The notes below the pieces were generated by a model. That model made no database searches. It had not been told where the DNA came from and saw only the letters and a list, made by a program, of their open reading frames with translations. Below are positions 43,664 to 53,008 of a stretch of 64,000 nucleotides of DNA, piece by piece (within the stretch, counting starts at the first letter, position 1; each line of letters opens with the position of its first letter). Made by a program: the position numbers and the translations under genes. The DNA is from Candidatus Sphingomonas phytovorans (GTDB taxonomy: Bacteria > Pseudomonadota > Alphaproteobacteria > Sphingomonadales > Sphingomonadaceae). The stretch is taken from positions 1,056,501-1,120,500 of the forward strand of contig CP119314.1 in the NCBI GenBank assembly GCA_029202385.1, read 5' to 3'.

Positions 43664-44868
43664 AGCGATCCCTTTTCGGCGATGCGGAGAATGGTGAGCG
43701 CAGACAGAGCGGCGCGCTCGGCCAGGCTGTCGACGATGAGGAATTCGTCGGGCGAATGGATCGCGCCGCCGCGCGGGCCCATAGTGTCGACCACCGGCAC
43801 GCCGCAGGCGGCGATATTGTTGCCGTCGCACACCCCGCCGGTCGTGCGCCAGGCAATGGCAAGGCCGAGATCCGCGCCGGCCATCTTGACCAGTTCGAAC
43901 AGCTTGGCCGCGCCGGGATCGATCGGTTTGGGCGGGCGGTTGAAGCCGCCATGGACATGGATCTTCACGTCGTGCTCGACCACCACTGCGGCCACCACGC
44001 TGTCGATCGCGGCCTGGGCGCGGGCGATTTCCTCAAGGGAGGAAGGGCGGAAGTTGATGCGGAGAATGGCTAGCTCAGGCACGACATTGTTGGGGCCGCC
44101 GCCCTCGATCCGTGCCGGGTTCACCGCCAGCGTCGGGCTGCGCAGCTTGCTGAGTCTCAGCGCGATGTCGGCGGCTGCGACGATCGCGTTGCGGCCTTCA
44201 TCGGGGTTCCGCCCGGCATGCGCGCTCTTACCGCGCACCACGATCGAGAAATTGCCGGTGCCGCCGCGGGCGCCGGCCAGGGTTCCGTCGGGCAAGGCGG
44301 GTTCATAGGTGAGCGCCGCGGCCTTCCCGCGCGCGGCCTGCGCCAGCAGCGCGGCTGAGGAGGCGGAGCCGGTTTCCTCATCCGAATTGATCACGACTTC
44401 ATAGCCGATCCGGCCAGCGAGCGGTGACGCTTCGACCGCGTTCAGTGCCGCGAGCATCACTGACAGGCCGCCCTTCATATCGGCAACGCCGGGGCCGTTG
44501 AGCGTGCCGTTGTCGAGGAAGGTCAGTGCCTGAAAGGGGTGATCGACCGGATAGACGGTATCCATATGGCCGGTGAACAGCATCTGCACCGGCGCGTCCG
44601 GCCGGACGGCTAGATGGAAATGCCGCCCATGGGCGAGATCGGAGACGGTGCCATCCGGGCCGACACTGGTCACCGGTGCAGGGGCGACCAGATCGATCTT
44701 GCCCGGCAATACGGCAAAGGCGTCGGAGAGTTTTCCCGCCATCGCCGCGACTCCGCTGATGTTGCGGGTACCGCTGTTGATCGAGGACCATTCCTGCACC
44801 TGGGCAAGCATCGGTGCGTCGTAGAGGGAGGCTAGAGCATCTCGTTCGATGGTCGAAAGCGTGGTCAT
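43660..44868 (-). CDS. M20 family metallohydrolase in the ast operon
   Basis: A 402-residue zinc aminoacylase/carboxypeptidase-like protein (CPG2/DapE group). Metal and catalytic residues: FTGHMDTVY, GVADMKGGL, the catalytic and ligand Glu in SDEETGSA, and the last His in GGAIHSPDEF. A dimerisation domain (about 185-300) has SAHAGRNPDEGRNAI. It heads the operon and its end overlaps the astA start by four bases. Since no astE (succinylglutamate desuccinylase) is seen nearby, this enzyme could do a related deacylation; that is inference. Confidence 0.88.
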   Translation of the reverse strand: MTTLSTIERDALASLYDAPMLAQVQEWSSINSGTRNISGVAAMAGKLSDAFAVLPGKIDLVAPAPVTSVGPDGTVSDLAHGRHFHLAVRPDAPVQMLFTGHMDTVYPVDHPFQALTFLDNGTLNGPGVADMKGGLSVMLAALNAVEASPLAGRIGYEVVINSDEETGSASSAALLAQAARGKAAALTYEPALPDGTLAGARGGTGNFSIVVRGKSAHAGRNPDEGRNAIVAAADIALRLSKLRSPTLAVNPARIEGGGPNNVVPELAILRINFRPSSLEEIARAQAAIDSVVAAVVVEHDVKIHVHGGFNRPPKPIDPGAAKLFELVKMAGADLGLAIAWRTTGGVCDGNNIAACGVPVVDTMGPRGGAIHSPDEFLIVDSLAERAALSALTILRIAEKGSL

Positions 44869-44993
44869 GAGGCGCTGTTAGCTGGATTCAGGCGGCGCGG
44901 AAACACCGGCTGCCTTCCTCTCTACCGTGTCATGACAGGGAAGGGTGATGACCAGAACAGGGAGAGCGCGGCGACAGTAAATATTGGGGAGGA

Positions 44994-46085
44994 TCAGGCG
45001 ATGGGGCGCGAACGAGGGCGCTGCAGCTCGGTTCTCGGCAATTGCGCTCTTATCGACAGTGGCAGCCGGTTCACCAGAGCCCGGCGTATCGGGGCCCACC
45101 AGATCGCGGCGGAAAGGATCAGCACCGCCATGGCGACGGCACCGAACAGGACGGGCCAGGATCCTTCGCGGGCGCCTGATAGAGTCGCAAATGCCGCAAA
45201 AGCGAAGACCAGCCCGGACACTATCAGGGCACGCCGGTCGGTGATGAGGGAGACGATCGCAAAAGCGGCATAGAGGGCGAGGATCGAGAACGCCTGTGTG
45301 GTGTCGAGCGACATGAGGGTCGATCGAAGCTGTTCGTATTTCTCGATACCGTTCACGGGCATGCCGATGGCGAGGCGCAGACCGACATTGGCGATCACCA
45401 GAGCGGCCAGGCCGTGAAGCCAGAAAGCGACGTCGGCACGACGGGTCTGGCGATATACGTCTGTCATGTCCCACCACATGGCGGCGGCGAAGGTGGCAAT
45501 GCCGCAACCGAGCAGCAACACCCCTTCAAGAGCGGGCGCGACCCCGGGGACGACGATCAGCGCGATCATTCCTGGGATATTGTACAAAGCCAGCGCCATC
45601 GCGGCGTAGGCAATGGGGACACGAAAGCGAAGCCAGTAGAGGCAGCACAACAAAGCTATTCCGCTTGAAATTGCGATGTTGCCCAGCGGCGACAACGAGG
45701 CCACCGTGGCTGTACCGGAGACGTCGAGCCACAGGGTAAGAAGGCCATAGGCGCTGCCGCCGATCAGGGCGACCAGGAGCAGGAAGCCGGGAAGGAGCAT
45801 CTTGCGCTGTCGCACGAAATACTCGGCCAGCAGCCATGCGGTCGGTACGTAGAACAGACCCGAGACGGGGCCGAGCGACCGGGTCGCCACATAGAGGCTG
45901 AAGAACAGCAGGACGATCCCAACTGACGCGAGGATATCGGAGAACCCCCTGGACAGGCGGAAATGCTCGTCATCCGCGGGCAATTGCCCGGCCTGTTTTG
46001 CCGCAAAGCTGCGGAACTTCTCGGTCGCGTCAGCCGGGAAAATGCCTGCCTTCACTGCGGCATCGAGATCGGCATTTTCGTACAT
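44994..46085 (-). CDS. Multi-pass membrane protein, unrecognised family
   Basis: A 363-residue protein with an N-terminal soluble helix region of about 45 residues (DAAVKAGIFPADATEKFRSF) and then about ten predicted membrane helices. The order, a short cytoplasmic head before many helices, resembles DUF2157-like proteins, but I see no diagnostic motif. The last 25 residues are basic. The start ATG at 46085 is the first in frame. Stands alone on the minus strand; function unknown. Confidence 0.72.
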   Translation of the reverse strand: MYENADLDAAVKAGIFPADATEKFRSFAAKQAGQLPADDEHFRLSRGFSDILASVGIVLLFFSLYVATRSLGPVSGLFYVPTAWLLAEYFVRQRKMLLPGFLLLVALIGGSAYGLLTLWLDVSGTATVASLSPLGNIAISSGIALLCCLYWLRFRVPIAYAAMALALYNIPGMIALIVVPGVAPALEGVLLLGCGIATFAAAMWWDMTDVYRQTRRADVAFWLHGLAALVIANVGLRLAIGMPVNGIEKYEQLRSTLMSLDTTQAFSILALYAAFAIVSLITDRRALIVSGLVFAFAAFATLSGAREGSWPVLFGAVAMAVLILSAAIWWAPIRRALVNRLPLSIRAQLPRTELQRPRSRPIA

Positions 46086-46286
46086 GGCTGAGCTCCGGCC
46101 GCAGGTCCGTGGAGATCGCTAACGCCTGTTCCTCAACAAACCGGTAAGTGCCGGCCTGGTTGGAGTGAACTGCTCTCAAATTCGTGCTTTTTGTCCGAGG
46201 GCGGACCTTTCCCACCCTTCGGTACTGGAGGCGTTCGCGATCCGGGTACCGCGTCGCTGAAAGACAGGCCCGATATGGTGTTCGCC

Positions 46287-47180
46287 CTAGAAGCTGTACG
46301 CCAGCGACGCGCGGCTGGTCGTGTCGGTGCTGACCCGGCCAAGGGTAGGCATGCTTTCATATTGCACGACATAGGAGAGGCGAGCGGCAAGCGGACCGAT
46401 GAGCTTGGCGCTCAACGCGGTCGTGCTGCTGACGGTGCTGTTATAGTGCTGCACATAGGCGGAAGCGGCCTGGCTGACCGAGATCGTCTTGGTCAGCTTC
46501 CAGTCGAGATCAAGCGATCCGCGCGCGGCGATGCTGCTTTCCGTCGTGTGATCGGTAAAGGAGGTGTCGCGATAGGCCGGGCCGACTTCCAGATCGAGCG
46601 AGAGGCCCGGCTGCTTGATCGCGCTATAGCCGGCGCCGACCGACGTCGAGTAGCGGCTAGTATAGCCGAGGAACCGGTCGCTCTCAAATTGCGTGGCGCC
46701 ATAGACATAGCCGCGCGGCGAGAATTTGAAATTGGGTTCATAGGCAGCGAGATAATGTTCGCGGCTCACCACGCCCGCGCTCCGTTTGTAGTCGGCGGCC
46801 AGACGCAGCTTGTGCCGCCAGCGCAGCGTTTCGCGATTCAGATCGACAGTCCCGCTGACGCCCGCGTCATGGGTGTTGCCGGTCGTCAGATAGCCGCCCA
46901 GTTCGGCACGCCCATGCCACAGATCGAGCACGCCCGCGTTGCGCAGCGTCGCCTCGCGTTTCGCCGCGCGCTCCTTGCGCCATGCCTCGAGCGAAGCAGC
47001 GATGGCGGGGGCTGCCTCCGGCGCGGTGGCGCGCGCATATTTCACGACTGTGGCGACTTCGCCCTCATTGCCCGAGGCCATGGCGGCGTCGAGCATTGCC
47101 TTCATCGCCGGTGGGATTGGTGCCGGGTCCGTATTGGCGAGCAGCAAAGGTGCCGCGAGCAGGGCGATACGTACATGCAT
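46287..47180 (-). CDS. DUF481 family outer-membrane protein (YdiY type)
   Basis: A 297-residue exported protein with a signal peptide (MHVRIALLAAPLLLANT), an Ala/Glu-rich helical stretch (about 25-75) and a C-terminal beta-barrel of about 210 residues with alternating aromatic strands (GRAELGGYLTTGNTHDAGVS, ending RASLAYSF with a terminal Phe). DUF481/YdiY proteins respond to salt and acid in E. coli. The ATG at 47180 begins the signal peptide; the longer upstream frame is not supported. Barrel end in Phe fits Bam assembly. Confidence 0.85.
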   Translation of the reverse strand: MHVRIALLAAPLLLANTDPAPIPPAMKAMLDAAMASGNEGEVATVVKYARATAPEAAPAIAASLEAWRKERAAKREATLRNAGVLDLWHGRAELGGYLTTGNTHDAGVSGTVDLNRETLRWRHKLRLAADYKRSAGVVSREHYLAAYEPNFKFSPRGYVYGATQFESDRFLGYTSRYSTSVGAGYSAIKQPGLSLDLEVGPAYRDTSFTDHTTESSIAARGSLDLDWKLTKTISVSQAASAYVQHYNSTVSSTTALSAKLIGPLAARLSYVVQYESMPTLGRVSTDTTSRASLAYSF

Positions 47181-47212
47181 GCTGGCCGGATAGCCCGTCG
47201 ATCGGCTTGCGA

Positions 47213-47689
47213 TCAACCCAGATGGTCGGCAAAAGCCGCCAGGACGTCCTCGTAGAGCGTTTTCTTGAAGGGGACGATGATCTCGGGAAGCGCGGCGGGA
47301 TCGACCCAGCGCCATGCGCGGAATTCCTGATGTTTCGTCGCGATGTCGACGTCAGTGTCCTCGCCGAGAAAGCGATAGAGGAACCAGCGCTGCCGCTGCC
47401 CGCGCCATTTGCCTTTCCAGACCTTGCCGATCAGATCGGGCGGCAGATCATAGGTAAGTTCGTGCGGCGCCACCGCGACCAGCTCGACCTTGTCGGGCTG
47501 GACACCCGTCTCTTCGCCCAGTTCGCGGATCGCGGCGGTTTCGGCGTCCTCGCCATCGTCGATCCCGCCCTGCGGCATCTGCCAGGCTTCCACCGTCGAA
47601 TCGATTCGCTGGCCGACGAACACCTGCCCGGCGCGGTTCATCAGCATGACGCCGGCGCACGGGCGATAGGGAAGGGAGGAGTCGTTCAT
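47213..47689 (-). CDS. rppH: RNA pyrophosphohydrolase (Nudix)
   Basis: A 158-residue Nudix enzyme. The Nudix box fits GGIDDGEDAETAAIRELGEE (G-x5-E-x7-REUxEExGU), and the N-terminal YRPCAGVMLMNRAGQVFVGQ and C-terminal YEDVLAAFADHLG are typical of RppH/NudH. It removes pyrophosphate from the 5' end of RNAs and starts their decay. It overlaps the upstream alpha/beta hydrolase gene by four bases. Confidence 0.94.
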   Translation of the reverse strand: MNDSSLPYRPCAGVMLMNRAGQVFVGQRIDSTVEAWQMPQGGIDDGEDAETAAIRELGEETGVQPDKVELVAVAPHELTYDLPPDLIGKVWKGKWRGQRQRWFLYRFLGEDTDVDIATKHQEFRAWRWVDPAALPEIIVPFKKTLYEDVLAAFADHLG

Positions 47690-48660
47690 GCTGCTGCCTG
47701 TGCCATCACACGCTCGCCTTCGGCCTCGACGATCACTGTTTTCAGTGCCGCGAGCGCCCCGGCAACATCGCCGGCCGACGAGGGGATTGCCTGTCGGAGC
47801 GTGACGAAGCCGTGGATGTTGCCTTTGGCCTCGCGGAACACAACCGGCACGCCTGCGACGGCGAGCGCCCCCGCATAGGCACGGCCCTGATCCCCTATCG
47901 GATCGAGGCTGGCGGTCAGCACCACTGCGGGCGGCATGCCGGCCAGGTCGCCGACCAGCGGTGAGGTGCGAATATGGGCAACCTCGGCATCATAGGCGGC
48001 CTGGAACCACTCCATGCTGTCGCGAGTCAGCAGGAAACCGTCGGCGAAGATGCTGTATGACGCATATTCCTTCGAGGCGTCCGTCGCCGGATAGATCGCG
48101 AACTGTGCGATCACCGGTATCGCGGCCGGTGCATCGCGAAGCGCCATGGCAGTGACGATCGCCAGATTCCCACCCGCACTGTCGCCGCAGACGACGAGGC
48201 TGGCGACCTTGCGGCCGAGCTCGGCCGGATTCCCGGCCACCCAGCGCGCGGCGGCTTCGCAATCGTCAGGTGCTGCAGGCCAGGGGCTTTCCGGTGCGAG
48301 ACGATAGTCGACCGAAATCACCGGGATATCGAGCGTCCGGGATATCTCGGCGCAGAAGCTCGCATGAGTCTCGACATTGCCGATCACGAAGCCGCCGCCA
48401 TGATAGAAGAGCATCGCCGGTCCCGGCTCACGGTTCGCCTTTGCGTCGAACAGGCGGGCGGGGATGTCGCCGGCCGGGCCGGGGATGGTCAGGTCAGTGA
48501 TGGTAGCCAGATCACCGATGGGCAGGTCGGCCACGTCCTTCATCGCCATATAGACGGCGCGAGCCGCGGGTGGCTCCATCTGGTGCATCTTCGGCCCGGG
48601 CATATTGTTCAGGTAGTTGAGAAAGCCGCGTACATCGGGCCGGACGAACGGGTCGGTCAC
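47686..48660 (-). CDS. Alpha/beta hydrolase (hormone-sensitive-lipase type)
   Basis: A 324-residue esterase-like protein of the HSL family: oxyanion-hole motif FYHGGGFVIGN, nucleophile GDSAGGNLA, the acid in ASLDPIGDQG and His in GNIHGFVTL. Substrate is probably a short-chain ester. The GTG at 48660 follows a GGGAG ribosome site; an ATG 15 bases upstream (48675) is the alternative. Divergent from the deacetylase-family gene and translationally coupled to rppH. Confidence 0.9.
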   Translation of the reverse strand: MTDPFVRPDVRGFLNYLNNMPGPKMHQMEPPAARAVYMAMKDVADLPIGDLATITDLTIPGPAGDIPARLFDAKANREPGPAMLFYHGGGFVIGNVETHASFCAEISRTLDIPVISVDYRLAPESPWPAAPDDCEAAARWVAGNPAELGRKVASLVVCGDSAGGNLAIVTAMALRDAPAAIPVIAQFAIYPATDASKEYASYSIFADGFLLTRDSMEWFQAAYDAEVAHIRTSPLVGDLAGMPPAVVLTASLDPIGDQGRAYAGALAVAGVPVVFREAKGNIHGFVTLRQAIPSSAGDVAGALAALKTVIVEAEGERVMAQAAA

Positions 48661-48717
48661 TGGATTCTCCCACATCCCGCATTGGCGCTGCGGATCCTGG
48701 CGAACTACCTAGGGGCG

Positions 48718-49632
48718 ATGATCGCGGTCGTCCATCATCCCGCCTATGTCGTTGCCGGCGGGCGCGTGGCGAAGGTGACGAAGAACGCGGCGATCCGCGA
48801 TCTGCTACGGGCGGAAGCCGACGCGATCGAATGGATCGAGCCCCAGCCGATGCCGCGTCCCTGGATCGAGGCGGTGCACGATCCCGACTATGTCGACGAA
48901 GTGCTCAACGCCCGCGTGCCGCGCGAGAAGGAACGCCGGATCGGCTTTCCGGTGACCGAGGTAGTGGCACGGCGTTCGCAGATGGTAGCGGGCGGCACCT
49001 GGCTGGCGGCACGAATCGCCCTCGAACGCGGTTTCGCGGCGAACAGCGCAGGCGGCAGCCATCATGCCCTGGCAACCACGGGGGCGGGTTATTGCGTGCT
49101 GAACGATCTCGCCATCGCGGCGGTACGGTTGGTGGAGGAGGGGACGGTTGCGCGGGTCCTGGTTGTCGACGGCGATGTCCATCAGGGCGACGGCACCGCC
49201 GCCTTGACCGCCGGCAGGCCAGGCATCGCAACCTATTCGATCCACGCCGAGCGCAACTTCCCGGTACGCAAGGCGCGCTCGACGCTCGATATCGCCTTGC
49301 CGGACGGCACCGGCGACGTCGCCTATCTGGACGCACTGGAGTCGAGTCTGGCGCCGCTGATGGATGAACAGCGGCCCGACCTGATTCTCTATCAGGCGGG
49401 AGTGGATCCGTTCGGGGGTGATCGACTCGGCCGGTTGGCGCTTACCCACGAGGGCCTGATCGCGCGCGATCGCCTCGTTGCGGGACTCGCCCGGAAGCGC
49501 GGCATTCCGCTCGCGAGCACGGTCGGCGGCGGCTATGGGGAGGACGTCGCGGCGGTAGCCCGACGTCATGTCACTGCGATCCTCACGCTGGGATCAGTGC
49601 TTTTACCGGCCCATGATCGGGCATTGCCTTAA
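48718..49632 (+). CDS. Histone deacetylase family protein
   Basis: A 304-residue zinc amidohydrolase of the HDAC/AcuC/acetylpolyamine group. Motifs: GGSHHALATTGAGYCVLNDLA with the paired His, the zinc Asp and His in DGDVHQGDGTA, a second Asp in YQAGVDPFGGD, and the Tyr in GGGYGEDV. It may remove acetyl groups from proteins or small amines. The ATG at 48718 starts the conserved domain; the frame stays open upstream only as shadow. Divergent promoter shared with the hydrolase gene. Confidence 0.9.
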   Translation: MIAVVHHPAYVVAGGRVAKVTKNAAIRDLLRAEADAIEWIEPQPMPRPWIEAVHDPDYVDEVLNARVPREKERRIGFPVTEVVARRSQMVAGGTWLAARIALERGFAANSAGGSHHALATTGAGYCVLNDLAIAAVRLVEEGTVARVLVVDGDVHQGDGTAALTAGRPGIATYSIHAERNFPVRKARSTLDIALPDGTGDVAYLDALESSLAPLMDEQRPDLILYQAGVDPFGGDRLGRLALTHEGLIARDRLVAGLARKRGIPLASTVGGGYGEDVAAVARRHVTAILTLGSVLLPAHDRALP

Positions 49633-49726
49633 AAGAACCATTTGCAGGCGCCTCCGATCAAACTAGGTTGGCCAGTCAACGCTCCGGGCATAGAGGGCGT
49701 CGGATAAATCCGCAGGACAAACATAA

Positions 49727-51595
49727 ATGGCATCCGCCGTTCACGAATTGACGCCCGCCGAGGCGTCCGCAAATCCCCCCGCTGAATCGATCGTTGTGCG
49801 CTTCGCCGGAGACTCCGGTGACGGCATGCAGCTCACCGGCGGGCAGTTCACCCTTTCCACCGCGCTCGCCGGCAATGACCTTGCGACCTTCCCCGATTTC
49901 CCCGCGGAGATCAGGGCGCCGCAGGGTACCTTGTTCGGCGTCTCCGCCTTCCAGATCAATTTCGGCTCTACCGCGATCGAGACGGCGGGCGACGCGCCCG
50001 ACGTGCTTGTCGCGATGAACCCGGCAGCGCTGAAGACGAATGTCGGCGCGCTGAAGCCGGGGGGGCTGATCATCGCCGACGAGGGCGAGTTCGGCGAGCG
50101 CAATCTCGCCAAGGCGAAATATGAGGTCAATCCGCTGCGCGACGGTAGCCTCGCCCGGTGGCAGGTGCTCGCGTTCAACATATCGCAGCTGACGCTTGAT
50201 GCGGTGAAGCCCTTCGGCCTCGGCAACAAGGAGGCGCTGCGCTGCAAGAACATGTGGACGCTGGGGCTCGCACTCTGGATGTTCGATCGTGACCGCCAGC
50301 CGCTGATCGACTGGCTCAAGAACAAGTTCGCCAAGAGTCCGACGCTGGCCGAAGCGAATATCGCCGCGCTCAACGCCGGTCATGCCTATGGCGAGACGGC
50401 CGAGCTGGCCGGGCCGATGAAGCAGCATCATGTCGCGGCAGCCCCGGCCGAGCCGGGCCTGTACCGCACCGTCACCGGCGCCGAGTCGATCTCGCTCGGC
50501 CTCGTTGCCGGCGTTCAGCTTGCCGGTGTGAAGATGTTCTTCGGCGGCTATCCGATCACCCCGGCCTCGGCGATCCTGCATCACCTGTCGCGGCTCAAGG
50601 AATTCGGCATCACGACCTTCCAGGCGGAAGACGAGATCGCCGCGATCGCCAGCGCGATCGGCGCGTCCTACGCAGGACAGCTTGGCGTCACCTCTTCCTC
50701 GGGCCCGGGCATCGCGCTCAAGGGTGAGGCGATGGGCCTTGCGATCATGACCGAGTTGCCGCTGGTCATCGTCAACTCGCAGCGCGGCGGCCCCTCGACG
50801 GGTCTGCCCACCAAGACCGAGCAGTCAGATCTTTATCAGGCGGTCTATGGTCGTAATGGCGATGCGCCGATGCCGGTCATTGCCGCACGGTCGCCCGCCG
50901 ACGCGTTCGACTGCGCGATCGAGGCGGTGCGAATCGCCGTCCGGTACATGACTCCGGTGATGCTGCTGACGGACGGCTATATCGCCAATGCCGCCGAGCC
51001 ATGGCTGGTGCCTGACATGGACAGCTATACGCCGTTCCCGGTCACCTATCTCGAGGAAGCGCCGGAAGGCGGCTTCCTGCCTTATGGGCGTGACGAGAAG
51101 CTGGCGCGTCCGTGGGTGAAGCCTGGTACGCCCGGCCTGCTCCACCGTATCGGCGGCATCGAGAAGCAGCTTGGCACCGGCAACATCGAATATGGCGCAG
51201 CCAACCATCAGGCGATGACCGAGATTCGCCGCGACAAGGTGCTCGGCATCGACGTGCCGGACCAGAAGGTCGAGATGGGTACCGAGAGCGGCAAGCTTGC
51301 GATCGTCGGATGGGGGTCGACCTATGGTCCGATCCATCAGGCGGTGCGCCGTGCCCGTGCCAGGGGGCTGGACGTCAGCCATATCCATATCCGCCATATC
51401 TGGCCGCTGCCGGGTAATCTCGGTGCACTTCTCAAGGGTTATGAGAAGATTCTCGTACCCGAAATGAACACCGGTCAGCTCAAGACCGTGCTGCGCGACC
51501 AGTATCTGGTCGATGCAAAGCCGCTCAACAAGATTTCCGGTCAGCCCTTCATGATCGCTGAGATCGAAGCGGCGATCGAGGAGGCGCTCGCATGA
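49727..51595 (+). CDS. korA: 2-oxoacid:ferredoxin oxidoreductase, alpha subunit
   Basis: A 622-residue fused alpha/gamma subunit. The N-terminal gamma domain has VRFAGDSGDGMQLTGGQFTL, and the pyrimidine-binding domain has GGYPITPASAILHHLSRL, AEDEIAAIASAIGAS and GPGIALKGEA. Together with the beta subunit it converts a 2-oxoacid, most likely 2-oxoglutarate, and CoA into the acyl-CoA, reducing ferredoxin. This oxygen-tolerant, two-subunit type occurs in aerobes. The beta gene starts inside the last codon (ATGA). Confidence 0.95.
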   Translation: MASAVHELTPAEASANPPAESIVVRFAGDSGDGMQLTGGQFTLSTALAGNDLATFPDFPAEIRAPQGTLFGVSAFQINFGSTAIETAGDAPDVLVAMNPAALKTNVGALKPGGLIIADEGEFGERNLAKAKYEVNPLRDGSLARWQVLAFNISQLTLDAVKPFGLGNKEALRCKNMWTLGLALWMFDRDRQPLIDWLKNKFAKSPTLAEANIAALNAGHAYGETAELAGPMKQHHVAAAPAEPGLYRTVTGAESISLGLVAGVQLAGVKMFFGGYPITPASAILHHLSRLKEFGITTFQAEDEIAAIASAIGASYAGQLGVTSSSGPGIALKGEAMGLAIMTELPLVIVNSQRGGPSTGLPTKTEQSDLYQAVYGRNGDAPMPVIAARSPADAFDCAIEAVRIAVRYMTPVMLLTDGYIANAAEPWLVPDMDSYTPFPVTYLEEAPEGGFLPYGRDEKLARPWVKPGTPGLLHRIGGIEKQLGTGNIEYGAANHQAMTEIRRDKVLGIDVPDQKVEMGTESGKLAIVGWGSTYGPIHQAVRRARARGLDVSHIHIRHIWPLPGNLGALLKGYEKILVPEMNTGQLKTVLRDQYLVDAKPLNKISGQPFMIAEIEAAIEEALA

Positions 51596-52626
51596 ACGAC
51601 ATGACCCCTATCGCGAAGACCAGCCCCAAGGATTGGGAGACAGACCAGGAGGTGCGCTGGTGCCCGGGTTGCGGCGATTACGCGATCCTGAAGGCAGTGC
51701 AGCGCACCATGCCGGAGATCGGCGCGCGGCCGGAGAACACCGTGTTCGTCAGCGGCATCGGCTGCTCGTCGCGTTTCCCTTACTACATGGAAACCTATGG
51801 CTTCCATACCATCCATGGCCGCGCGCCTGCGGTGGCGACGGGGGTGAAGCTGGCCAATCCCGATCTCGACGTGTGGATCATCACCGGCGACGGCGATGCG
51901 CTGTCGATCGGCGGCAACCACACCATGCATCTGATCCGCCGCAATCTGGATTGCCAGGTGCTGCTGTTCAACAACGAGATCTACGGCCTGACCAAGGGGC
52001 AATATTCGCCGACCAGCCATGTCGGCACGCGCAGCCCCTCGACGCCGTTCGGCTCGCTCGACCGCCCGTTGACGCCTTGTGCGTTCGTGCTCGGGTCGGG
52101 CGCGCGCTTCGTGGCGCGGGCGATCGACGTGAACAAGAACCTGCCGGCGGTGCTCAAGGCAGCCTATGCGCATAAGGGCACGGGCTTCGTCGAGATATTC
52201 CAGAACTGCATCGTCTATAATGACGACGTGTTTGCGCCTTTCACCGAAAAGGCCAATGCCGCCGGCAGCCAGATGTGGGTCGAGCACGGCAAGCCGTTGT
52301 TGTTCGCTGGCGGCACCAAGGGCCTGGCGCTCGATACCGAGAAGCTGGTGCTGAAGGTGGTCGATGTCGAGGGTGGCGACTGGGAGGCGGCACACGTCAT
52401 CGTGCACGACCAGACCAACCGCGCGGTGGCGCACATGCTGGTCGAGATGCCGTTTGGGGCGTTCCCGATGGCGCTTGGCGTGATCTATGACGATTCGGCC
52501 CCGACCTTCGAGAGCGCGGTCGTCGCGCAGAACGCGCAGGCCAGCACGGGCAAGACGCCCAATCTACAGAAGCTCCTTTCGCAGGGGCAGACCTGGCAGG
52601 TCGAGAAACAACCGCACACGATGTAG
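51592..52626 (+). CDS. korB: 2-oxoacid:ferredoxin oxidoreductase, beta subunit
   Basis: A 344-residue subunit binding thiamine diphosphate and a [4Fe-4S] cluster. [15 protein letters not shown] and [13 protein letters not shown] hold cluster cysteines; [17 protein letters not shown] is the TPP/Mg motif. [18 protein letters not shown] is the usual active-site lid. The choice of 2-oxoglutarate over pyruvate as substrate is inferred from family resemblance. It is co-translated with the alpha subunit and followed at 31 bases by its likely electron acceptor, a ferredoxin gene. Confidence 0.95.
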   Translation: MNDMTPIAKTSPKDWETDQEVRWCPGCGDYAILKAVQRTMPEIGARPENTVFVSGIGCSSRFPYYMETYGFHTIHGRAPAVATGVKLANPDLDVWIITGDGDALSIGGNHTMHLIRRNLDCQVLLFNNEIYGLTKGQYSPTSHVGTRSPSTPFGSLDRPLTPCAFVLGSGARFVARAIDVNKNLPAVLKAAYAHKGTGFVEIFQNCIVYNDDVFAPFTEKANAAGSQMWVEHGKPLLFAGGTKGLALDTEKLVLKVVDVEGGDWEAAHVIVHDQTNRAVAHMLVEMPFGAFPMALGVIYDDSAPTFESAVVAQNAQASTGKTPNLQKLLSQGQTWQVEKQPHTM

Positions 52627-52657
52627 GTGTGGGGTAGGTACGGGCAGGGGGTCGGCA

Positions 52658-52999
52658 ATGACGTTCGTCGTCACGGATGCCTGCATCCGGTGCAAGTTCA
52701 TGGATTGTGTCGAAGTCTGCCCCGTGGAGGCGTTCCGCGAGGGCGAGAACATGCTCGTAATCGATCCTGACGAGTGCATCGATTGCAATCTCTGCCTGCC
52801 CGAATGCCCCGCCGACGCCATCCTGCCGGATATCGAAGACGGTGCCGTGGCCTGGATCGAGCTCAACAAGACCTATGCGGCGCAATGGCCTGCGGTGTCG
52901 AGCAAGGTCGGCCAGACGCCGGGCGATGCCGAGGCGTTCAACGGGGTGACGAGCAAGTTCGAGCAGTATTTTTCGGCTGAACCAGGCAAGGGCGACTGA
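52658..52999 (+). CDS. fdxA: Ferredoxin FdxA (7Fe-type)
   Basis: A 113-residue cytoplasmic ferredoxin starting [20 protein letters not shown]. The clusters are held by Cys in [14 protein letters not shown] and [12 protein letters not shown], the [3Fe-4S]/[4Fe-4S] pattern of Azotobacter-type FdxA. The Cys usually found in VDCF is Ala here (VEAF). The ATG at 52658 is preferred; the longer open frame upstream runs through korB. As the next gene after korAB it is the obvious redox partner. Confidence 0.93.
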   Translation: MTFVVTDACIRCKFMDCVEVCPVEAFREGENMLVIDPDECIDCNLCLPECPADAILPDIEDGAVAWIELNKTYAAQWPAVSSKVGQTPGDAEAFNGVTSKFEQYFSAEPGKGD

Positions 53000-53008
53000 C
53001 CGGGGGCG

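Noticed and set aside
46170..46225. GTCCG/CGGAC hairpin near A/T tract as terminator for the DUF481 gene
   Set aside because: On the minus strand the stem is followed by A residues, not T, so it does not fit a terminator in the needed direction.
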